Source: a bacterium (GTDB lineage Bacteria; Patescibacteriota; Minisyncoccia; UBA6257; 2-01-FULL-56-20). Taken from it: a stretch of DNA of 6,832 bases. This document shows positions 1 through 4,773 of the stretch, one piece after another. The stretch covers positions 1-6,832 of the forward strand of contig JAKALK010000044.1 in assembly GCA_021813155.1 (NCBI GenBank), given 5' to 3'. Positions within the stretch are counted from its first letter, which is position 1, and each line of letters opens with the position of its first letter. The notes beneath the pieces were generated by a model, which was given only the letters and a program-made list of their open reading frames with translations, ran no database searches and was not told the DNA's origin. The position numbers and the translations under genes were made by a program.

Positions 1-109
1 AGTGGGCCTAGCAATGTGGGGGGCAGACCAGGAGGGTTGGCAGTCATCAGAAAGGGGTGGCAACTGGACGGGGCGACTTAAAAAATTTGTGAGCTATTTT
101 AAACCTTAG
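1..109 (+). CDS. ftsA: Cell division protein FtsA, C-terminal end only (partial, 5' end outside window)
   Basis: The frame whose first full codon starts at base 2 is open to a TAG at 107-109 and gives 35 residues. It opens with VGLAMWG, matching the conserved 'AVGL..yG' strand near the end of FtsA, continues through a short polar linker (DQEGWQSSERGG), and ends in NWTGRLKKFVSYFKP. That tail is an amphipathic helix with W, L, F, V, Y and F on one face and R and K on the other, the usual FtsA membrane-targeting sequence. FtsA is an actin-like ATPase at the cytoplasmic membrane that binds the FtsZ C-terminal peptide and anchors the Z-ring. ftsZ follows 4 bases after the stop, which is the expected partner and order and strengthens an otherwise short match. 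The ATPase domains lie outside the window. A second frame is open from base 1 to a TAA at 79-81, but its sequence is not recognisable. Confidence 0.8.
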   Translation, partial: VGLAMWGADQEGWQSSERGGNWTGRLKKFVSYFKP

Positions 110-113
110 GAAC

Positions 114-1358
114 GTGAAACGAAAAAATAGAAAAGTTAAAAAGGAAAAAGGGGATAGAAATTATTTGCCGCTCGCTAATATAAAAGTGGTCGGTGTTGGA
201 GGCGGTGGTGGCAATATTATTTCAAGGATGAGTCGTGATTTTTTACGGGGAGTTGATTTTATTGCTATAAACACTGACCACCAGGATTTAGATCATGTCG
301 ATGCTCGCCGGAAGATATATATTGGGCGGAGTTTGACCCGCGGCTTAGGGACGGGTATGAGCCCTGAGTTAGGCCGTCAGGCTGCCGAGGAGAATCGTTC
401 TGAAATCGCAGAGGCGCTAAACGGCGCCGATTTGATTTTCGTCGCTTCTTGTCTTGGTGGCGGAACAGGGACAGGCGCGTCGCCGATAGTAGCTGAAGTA
501 GCTAAACAGACAGGGGCATTAACATTAGCTTTCGTAACAAAGCCTTTCGCTTTTGAAGGGAGCCAGAGAGAAAGGATAGCCCAAGAGGGGATGGCGAAAC
601 TAAGGGAGAAGGTGGATGCTCTAATCGCGGTTCCAAACGATCGGATTTTTACCGTGATTAATAAAGACACTCCTATTGTTAAAGCTTTTGAGGTAATCGA
701 CGATGTTTTGAAGAATGCTCTAAGGGGAATCGTGGAGCTAATTGTAGCTCCAGGGATTATAAATGTTGATTTTGCTGATGTGAAAAATATTATCCAGGAT
801 GCTGGTTCGGCGATCGTGGGAATGGGAATAGCTAGTGGGCAAGAAAGAGCAGTAACGGCCGTAAATCAAGCGTTAAACTCGCCACTTTTAGAGGTGAGCG
901 CCGAGGGAGCAAGGGGAGTAGTTTTGGGTATTTCTGGCGGACGGGATCTAAAAATGACGGAGATAAACGAGGCGGCTAAACTAGTAGCCCAAACAGCTGA
1001 TCCGTCGGCAAGGATAATTTTTGGAGCTTATTATGATCGTAGGCTAAAACCAAACCAGTTTAAAGTAACTTTGATTGCCACCGGTTTTAATAGTGGAGGA
1101 GGGCACGCGAGCGGCCATTCGCTGTTTGACGGCGGTTTTAAAAAACCGGATTTCTTGGAATCATTTAAAGTGAGCGGAGTTTATGGAGATTCTCCTAAGG
1201 ACGAAGTCAGAGAACAAAAAAATAGAGGCGAAGTAATAGTTCCCAAGAAGAATCAGGAGCCGGTAGTTGAGAAAGGTGGGAAAATCGAGGTAAAACCAAA
1301 GGAACGCGACAACGACATTTGGGACATCCCGACTTTTCTGAGGAAAAAAAAGAAGTGA
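114..1358 (+). CDS. ftsZ: Cell division GTPase FtsZ
   Basis: FtsZ is the tubulin-like GTPase that polymerises into the cytokinetic Z-ring. The 414 residues show the full architecture. A lysine-rich N-terminal extension (1-22) is followed by the nucleotide-binding start VVGVGGGGGN (25-34), the tubulin/FtsZ signature GGGTGTG (115-121), and the T7 loop NVDFADV (217-223), whose D219 and D222 are the catalytic acids that act on the neighbouring subunit. The second domain carries SPLLE, GARGVVLGISGG and IIFGA, and the core ends near IATGF (321-325). A charged, low-complexity linker (about 326-400) leads to the conserved C-terminal peptide DIWDIPTFLR (401-410) and four lysines, the FtsA docking site. 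Length is typical. I chose the GTG start at 114, four bases after ftsA; an AGGA overlaps the ftsA stop but lies only 2 bases from the GTG. An in-frame TTG at 165, preceded by GGGGA at a better distance, is an alternative. The gene ends in TGA immediately after the C-terminal peptide, so TGA is a real stop here. Confidence 0.97.
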   Translation: MKRKNRKVKKEKGDRNYLPLANIKVVGVGGGGGNIISRMSRDFLRGVDFIAINTDHQDLDHVDARRKIYIGRSLTRGLGTGMSPELGRQAAEENRSEIAEALNGADLIFVASCLGGGTGTGASPIVAEVAKQTGALTLAFVTKPFAFEGSQRERIAQEGMAKLREKVDALIAVPNDRIFTVINKDTPIVKAFEVIDDVLKNALRGIVELIVAPGIINVDFADVKNIIQDAGSAIVGMGIASGQERAVTAVNQALNSPLLEVSAEGARGVVLGISGGRDLKMTEINEAAKLVAQTADPSARIIFGAYYDRRLKPNQFKVTLIATGFNSGGGHASGHSLFDGGFKKPDFLESFKVSGVYGDSPKDEVREQKNRGEVIVPKKNQEPVVEKGGKIEVKPKERDNDIWDIPTFLRKKKK

Positions 1359-1383
1359 GTTTCTGATAAATTTTTCTTTCTAT

Positions 1384-2430
1384 CTACTCAATTTCTTCTA
1401 GCTCGCTAGGTTTTTCAAGGACCGGATTTTCAATACCTACGGCCTCACCGGTGAGTTTAAGAATATCTTTATCTATTTTTTGGAATTCCTTGCTGGCGCG
1501 GGTATATGTATTAACTGTCGATCCAAGATTATTGCCTAGTTTATTAAAGTATTCTTGATAGGCCTTAAGGTGCTTGCCGAGCATAGCTACATTTTTTAGG
1601 ATATCTTTCGTTGATTCTTGAATTTGATAGGCGCGCATGCCTTGCCAGAGGGCTTGGAGGGTTACATAAAAAGTAGTTGGTGAGACAATATATACTTTTT
1701 TTTCTTTCATGGCGTACTCAACCAGATCTCGGGTATTGCTTTTGATCGACCCAACTTTATTGACTAGTAAATCGTAGTAAATTCCCTCGGCTGGGATGAA
1801 CATAAAAGCGAATTCCATAGTGTTTTCTTGGGGCCGGATGTATTTCGATGTTTCGTCAATTCTGTTTTTAAGATCGCTTTTAAAAGATTTCTCCAGCTGC
1901 TCTTTTTTTAGAGGATCAACTTCCTCTGTTAGACGGTTGTAGTTTTCGAGGGAAAATTTAGAGTCAATGGGTATGATCTTATCACCAAAAAACAAAGCGG
2001 CATCCACTATTTCCCCATCTCTGAATTTATATTGCATCTCGTACTGGTTGGGGCTGAAGGCGTTTTTAAGAAGGGTTTCGAGATAATATTCGCCAAAAAC
2101 ACCTCTTTGTTTTGGGTTTTTTAGGATGTCTTGAAGTTTTTGAAGTTGGTCGGCAAATCCGACGACCTGTCTATTGGTTTCGTCGAGCTTGGTGAGTTTT
2201 TCTGTTACCTCCGTGAGAATTTTAGGCCAGACTTGAGATTGTCCTTGCATTATTCTCGATGATTCTGATAGTCGTGAATCGATGGTACGAGTGAGTTCAT
2301 TGAATTGATTTTGAAGAAGGAGAAAGGATTGATCATCTTTTTTAGATGATTGAGATTTAAATAATTTCCAAAGAACTCCGAAGCCGACGACAACGATAAG
2401 AAGAATAGCAACTAAGAGAATGGTGGCCAT
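1384..2430 (-). CDS. rmuC: RmuC-family membrane-anchored predicted nuclease
   Basis: The 348 residues follow the RmuC layout. There is one N-terminal membrane segment (about 3-20), a predicted coiled-coil-like region rich in polar residues (about 33-105), then the RmuC domain. Conserved stretches visible are QRGVFGEYYLETLL (108-121, E114), the GEIVDAALFF strand (139-148, D143), IIPIDSKFSLENY (152-164, with a D156-S-K158 nuclease-type motif), FMFIPAEGIYYDLL (209-222, E215) and VYIVSPTTFYVTLQALWQG (246-264). RmuC proteins have a predicted PD-(D/E)xK restriction-enzyme-like core and in E. coli limit rearrangement at short inverted repeats; the biochemical activity is poorly defined. The membrane anchor would hold the domain on the cytoplasmic face. 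The start is 6 bases after the stop of the tail-anchored gene at 2437-2757, so the two probably share a transcript. No Shine-Dalgarno sequence precedes the ATG. The gene converges on ftsZ with a 25-base gap and no recognisable terminator. Confidence 0.93.
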   Translation of the reverse strand: MATILLVAILLIVVVGFGVLWKLFKSQSSKKDDQSFLLLQNQFNELTRTIDSRLSESSRIMQGQSQVWPKILTEVTEKLTKLDETNRQVVGFADQLQKLQDILKNPKQRGVFGEYYLETLLKNAFSPNQYEMQYKFRDGEIVDAALFFGDKIIPIDSKFSLENYNRLTEEVDPLKKEQLEKSFKSDLKNRIDETSKYIRPQENTMEFAFMFIPAEGIYYDLLVNKVGSIKSNTRDLVEYAMKEKKVYIVSPTTFYVTLQALWQGMRAYQIQESTKDILKNVAMLGKHLKAYQEYFNKLGNNLGSTVNTYTRASKEFQKIDKDILKLTGEAVGIENPVLEKPSELEEIE

Positions 2431-2436
2431 AGTTGG

Positions 2437-2757
2437 TTACGGTTTAAGAGAGAGAAAAATTCCGACAACAATAATAATTATGGCGATAGTTATAAGAATG
2501 AGCAAAAACTTGCTTTGTTTGCGAGATTTAACTATTTCTGGCAGACCCTGAAACTTTTGAACGGTTTTTTCTAAGTTACTCATTGAGTCTTTGCGGCGGG
2601 GAGTTAGGTCGGGGATTTCTTTTCTTAGCTCTTTAAAGTGTTCTTCTATGTCTTGGGACGACCATCCGAAGGTGGCCAGATCTTTTCGGATTTGTTCTTC
2701 GCCAAGGCCTCGGGCTAGAGCTTGTTTGAGATAGTTAACGAGTTCTTTGGAGATCAT
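2437..2757 (-). CDS. Small tail-anchored membrane protein of unknown function
   Basis: The 106-residue product is not assigned to a named family. Residues 4-42 are helical and carry a pattern I associate with small proteins of candidate-phyla bacteria: a YLKQALARGLGEEQIRKDL segment followed by FGWSSQDIEEHF, which resembles a small three-helix, UBA-like fold. A charged linker (about 43-82) contains basic clusters such as TPRRKD and KSRKQSK. It leads to one strongly hydrophobic segment (about 84-103, LLILITIAIIIIVVGIFL) just before the C-terminus. The basic residues before that segment predict a cytoplasmic N-terminal domain with a C-terminal anchor. rmuC begins 6 bases after its stop, so the two are likely co-expressed and both products would be membrane-bound. 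A function linked to RmuC is inference from position only. The ATG is not preceded by a clear ribosome binding site; a weak GAGAG lies too far upstream. Confidence 0.75.
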   Translation of the reverse strand: MISKELVNYLKQALARGLGEEQIRKDLATFGWSSQDIEEHFKELRKEIPDLTPRRKDSMSNLEKTVQKFQGLPEIVKSRKQSKFLLILITIAIIIIVVGIFLSLKP

Positions 2758-2888
2758 TGGTTTGGATGTGCTCTCTTATTTTGGTTTTTGATTTGGTTAG
2801 AAATTGCTTGCGGAAACGGAAGGACGATGAGGTTCTATATGTCGGCCGGCCAATTTGATTACCGACTTTGGCGTGGTTTTTCATAGGG
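2758..2888. other. Spacer with an unproven 49-codon reading frame and a small inverted repeat
   Basis: This 131-base gap lies between the cupredoxin stop and the start of the tail-anchored gene. On the minus strand an ATG at 2882-2884, five bases after the cupredoxin stop codon, opens 49 codons. The frame runs past the gap to a TAA at 2735-2737 and so overlaps the next gene by 23 bases. Its product would be small and very basic (for example RPTYRTSSSFRFRKQFL) and matches no family I recognise; I would not call it a gene without conservation data. The spacer also holds GTCGG (2841-2845) facing CCGAC (2862-2866), with the 8-base palindrome GGCCGGCC at 2844-2851. No T-run follows, so it does not look like an intrinsic terminator. 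No tRNA-like T-loop or convincing -35/-10 pair was found on either strand. Confidence 0.25.
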
Positions 2889-3287
2889 CTATTTAACGGT
2901 AATTGTGGCTTTGTGCGATGGAGTGAGGTGGTCGTAATAATTCCAAATTCCAGTTTTATTGAATGTGAAAGAGAAAATTTCTCCTGATTTAATTGCTTGT
3001 TTGGCGTCAAACTCTGGATAGATTTCGTGATCGGGGTTATTGTCGAGGGCTGGCCACATATCACTTTTGCCCAAGTTTTTGAATTGGACGGTATCACCAG
3101 AATTTATAAAGGCCTGGGAGGGGATATAACCGTTTACTCCATAAATAATTTGGACGGTTTTTGGTTGATTTTTATAAAGATTAGCTGGCGGAGGGAGATT
3201 TTTTGCTGTTTCGGTGTTTTTTATAAGAAAAATTCCGGCTATTATTACGATAATAAGAGCGGCAACAAAGAGAATGGTTTTATTCAT
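2889..3287 (-). CDS. Membrane-anchored cupredoxin-like protein
   Basis: The 132-residue protein starts with an uncleaved-looking signal anchor (about 4-22, ILFVAALIIVIIAGIFLI), has a short proline-rich linker (31-36), then a single cupredoxin beta-sandwich outside the membrane. Cupredoxin landmarks are GYIPSQAFINSGDTVQFKN (53-71), the DMWPALDNNPDHEIYPEFD segment (76-94), SGEIFSFTFNKTGIWNYYDH (101-120) and the closing strand ATITVK. Cupredoxins usually carry copper for electron transfer or metal handling. Here possible ligands are H87, H120, H125 and perhaps M77. There is no cysteine at all, so a classical blue type 1 copper site cannot form. Related small cupredoxins I recall often have HPxH where this one has NPDH, and YHDH where it has YYDH. 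Metal binding may therefore be altered or lost. The gene stands alone between a strong terminator upstream and a 131-base spacer downstream. No Shine-Dalgarno motif is seen. Confidence 0.85.
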   Translation of the reverse strand: MNKTILFVAALIIVIIAGIFLIKNTETAKNLPPPANLYKNQPKTVQIIYGVNGYIPSQAFINSGDTVQFKNLGKSDMWPALDNNPDHEIYPEFDAKQAIKSGEIFSFTFNKTGIWNYYDHLTPSHKATITVK

Positions 3288-3317
3288 AATGATTAGTTTT
3301 TACGGTTCTTTAGTGGT

Positions 3318-3323
3318 ATTTTA
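3318..3323 (-). promoter_or_regulatory. Possible -10 element for the cupredoxin gene
   Basis: On the minus strand the hexamer TAAAAT lies about 31 bases before the cupredoxin ATG, and a second TAAAAT occurs at 3329-3334. A promoter is expected in this gap because a strong terminator closes the preceding unit just upstream. The -35 region, about 17 bases further up, reads TTTTTC and overlaps the terminator T-run, so it is a poor match to consensus. Weak support. Confidence 0.2.
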
Positions 3324-3341
3324 CCAGAATTTTAGGAAACG

Positions 3342-3375
3342 AAAAACCGCCTCCCTAGGCATTTCGGAGGCGGCT
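3342..3375 (-). terminator. Rho-independent terminator after the carbonic-anhydrase-like gene
   Basis: On the minus strand CCGCCTCC (3373-3366) pairs perfectly with GGAGGCGG (3354-3347) around an 11-base loop. The stem can be extended by a G-U and an A-U pair. It is followed at once by TTTTT (3346-3342), then C-G-TTT. The stem is very GC-rich in an otherwise AT-leaning gap. It sits 20 bases past the stop of the gene at 3396-4493 and marks the end of the ATP synthase/carbonic-anhydrase-like transcription unit. On the plus strand no T-run follows, so it works in one direction only. Confidence 0.9.
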
Positions 3376-3395
3376 GCAGTGTGAGCGATAGGTGA

Positions 3396-4493
3396 TTATT
3401 TTCTGTCGATGACGTTTAGTGCTCGAGTGTTCATATCGACAGTGGTTGTCAGGTGTTTGATGTGGGGGATCAAGTCAGGGACTTCGTTGTAGATGACTTC
3501 TGTTGCTGCCTCCTGAAGTTCGACGGCTTTCTCCACTGCTAGTGGAGCGTCAGGACCGACCGGATCTCGGTAAGGAGCTGAGGTTATCAGAACTACATCT
3601 TTATTCCCGACTTTGCCATCTTCGATATTTTTCTTTATTACCAAAGCGGCTGTCTTGATAGCGTTGCGGCGATCTGGATCGAAGGGGCCGATAATGAGGG
3701 CGGTGTTGGGTTCATGGAGCCAATCGAATCCCCGACCAACCCCGATGACCCATTCCCGATGTTCAGTATATTCAAGGGGTCTTTTTGAACGCCTGATGCT
3801 TTCAATATGGCTGATGTTTCCCATTACGAGTGGGGCAATATCACCTAGGACTCTTGAAGGAATATAGGGATAGAGTCGTTCTAGAGTGGCGCTTACGACC
3901 TCCGGAGAAGGGTTGGTTATTTCGGACAAGTCTATGATTTCACCATTTTCTCCATGGAGAACAAGTGCATCCAGGTCAGTTTCGATGCCGCATTGGATTG
4001 GGAAAACTCCATCCCTTCTAAAGACTCGTTCGAATTGTTGCCTTAATTTCAGACTTGAGGCTATCGCTGCCTCTGTGTCGTAATTGAAGCCAGCACAACC
4101 CCTATGCGGGTTGCTTCGAGAGTAGTGGTAGGTTGTAAAGACAAGGCAGTTACGCCCCTTGGTGACTGCATAGTCCACCCATTCTTTAATAAGGTGGGCA
4201 AAACCAAACCACCCAAGATCGAATCGTCCTCCAATGTTTCGAAATGGCTGGATGATACCGAGAGTGGTTCTAGTCATTACTGGACCATGGAGTCGCCCGT
4301 CCATACATTTCATAAAGCCAATCTCAGTTGGATGAATGGCCCGATATCTTCTTCTTTCTAGTGTGCTTCGCTGAAATTCAGCCGAGTGTTTCTGGTTTAA
4401 GTCGAGAAGGTATTCTATCCCTCCCATTTTTTTCGCTTCCCCTCTAGGATGAATTAGTGTCAAGTTGCTGAATTTAGGGTGTTGCGGGTCCAT
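3396..4493 (-). CDS. Divergent beta/CsoSCA-type carbonic-anhydrase-like protein
   Basis: The 365-residue protein lacks an obvious signal or membrane segment and is probably cytoplasmic. Residues 60-67 (FMKCMDGR) contain C63-x-D65-x-R67, the zinc ligand plus Asp/Arg dyad pattern of beta-type carbonic anhydrases. Residues 122-135 (YHYSRSNPHRGCAG) supply H130-x-x-C133, with H123 as another candidate ligand. Beta enzymes interconvert CO2 and bicarbonate with a Cys2His zinc site. The second half (about 246-330) echoes the first: TALIIGPF (264-271) against TTLGIIQPF (76-84), and VVLITSAPYRDP against CLVFTTYHYSRS. It has no cysteine, like the degenerate second domain of carboxysomal CsoSCA. No carboxysome gene is nearby. 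It follows atpC by 38 bases and ends at a strong terminator, so it is probably the last cistron of the atp operon. Family assignment is from motifs and internal symmetry; substrate and activity are unproven, and another zinc enzyme on this fold is possible. Confidence 0.6.
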   Translation of the reverse strand: MDPQHPKFSNLTLIHPRGEAKKMGGIEYLLDLNQKHSAEFQRSTLERRRYRAIHPTEIGFMKCMDGRLHGPVMTRTTLGIIQPFRNIGGRFDLGWFGFAHLIKEWVDYAVTKGRNCLVFTTYHYSRSNPHRGCAGFNYDTEAAIASSLKLRQQFERVFRRDGVFPIQCGIETDLDALVLHGENGEIIDLSEITNPSPEVVSATLERLYPYIPSRVLGDIAPLVMGNISHIESIRRSKRPLEYTEHREWVIGVGRGFDWLHEPNTALIIGPFDPDRRNAIKTAALVIKKNIEDGKVGNKDVVLITSAPYRDPVGPDAPLAVEKAVELQEAATEVIYNEVPDLIPHIKHLTTTVDMNTRALNVIDRK

Positions 4494-4500
4494 ATAGTAA

Positions 4501-4519
4501 TAAAAAATCAGCTTGATTT
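4501..4519 (-). terminator. Weak terminator-like hairpin between atpC and the carbonic-anhydrase-like gene
   Basis: On the minus strand AAATCA and TGATTT (4519-4514 and 4510-4505 read with complement) form a 6-base stem with a 3-base loop, followed by TTTATT. The stem has a single G-C pair, so termination would be partial at best. It lies in the 38-base gap before the last cistron and could lower its expression relative to the ATP synthase genes. Weak support. Confidence 0.25.
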
Positions 4520-4531
4520 CAAGTTTAGAAC

Positions 4532-4771
4532 TTAATCAATCAGGACGTTTAAGCGATTACGGGGAGCAACTTCAAGGAAGCCAGAATTAATCTCGAGCTC
4601 TTTAGATTGGCGGGATTGGTCGGTAATAACCGCACGTCCACTTTTTAGTAAACTGATTAATGGGCGGTGATTTTCGAGAATAGTGATTTCGCCGCTTTTG
4701 GTCTTGATGTTTAAAGAGATGACGTTGCCTTGATACTCAATACCTTTTAGAGAGATTATTCTTAGGTACAT
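4532..4771 (-). CDS. atpC: ATP synthase F1 epsilon subunit, single-domain short form
   Basis: The 79-residue product matches only the N-terminal beta-sandwich of the epsilon subunit: a first strand YLRIISLKGIEYQGNV, then TKSGEITILENHRPLISLLKSG (24-45), equivalent to the family's 'T..GeigIL.gHaPl...L..G', and a closing FLEVAPRNRLNVLID (65-79). Epsilon joins gamma in the central stalk of F1 and couples it to the c-ring. The usual protein has about 130-140 residues, with a C-terminal two-helix domain that can inhibit ATP hydrolysis; that domain is missing here. Only 38 bases separate the stop from the next gene, so a frameshifted C-terminal part cannot be hidden downstream. The ATG lies 2 bases after the atpD stop, which suggests translational coupling; an AAGGA sits 17 bases upstream, too far for a normal ribosome binding site. 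Short epsilon forms are known in some other bacterial lineages. Confidence 0.92.
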   Translation of the reverse strand: MYLRIISLKGIEYQGNVISLNIKTKSGEITILENHRPLISLLKSGRAVITDQSRQSKELEINSGFLEVAPRNRLNVLID

Positions 4772-4773
4772 AG

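Noticed and set aside
377..670. 97-codon open frame on the minus strand inside ftsZ
   Set aside because: It lies fully opposite conserved FtsZ core motifs and its product has no recognisable features; it is a shadow of ftsZ.
1356..1358. TGA read as glycine, as in some candidate-phyla lineages
   Set aside because: The TGA follows directly after the FtsZ C-terminal peptide and basic tail, where the protein should end.
1341..1383. A-rich then T-rich stretch between the ends of ftsZ and rmuC as a two-way terminator
   Set aside because: The A and T runs do not form a stable matched stem and there is no GC-rich core.
1444..1455. Perfect 12-base palindrome CTCACCGGTGAG
   Set aside because: It lies inside rmuC coding sequence, has no loop or T-run, and is not repeated elsewhere; probably chance or a coding constraint.
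2758..2888. tRNA gene in the spacer
   Set aside because: No T-loop consensus, anticodon arm or matching acceptor stem was found on either strand.
2735..3097. 120-codon minus-strand frame across the cupredoxin gene and the spacer
   Set aside because: Most of it overlaps the clearly coding cupredoxin in another frame. Only the part from 2884 down lies outside it, and that part is discussed separately.
2997..3296. 99-codon plus-strand frame opposite the cupredoxin gene
   Set aside because: Antisense to a gene with clear family motifs; product unrecognisable.
3613..4361. Three plus-strand frames of 65-85 codons opposite the carbonic-anhydrase-like gene
   Set aside because: They are antisense shadows; the minus-strand frame has zinc-site motifs and an internal repeat that support it as the real gene.
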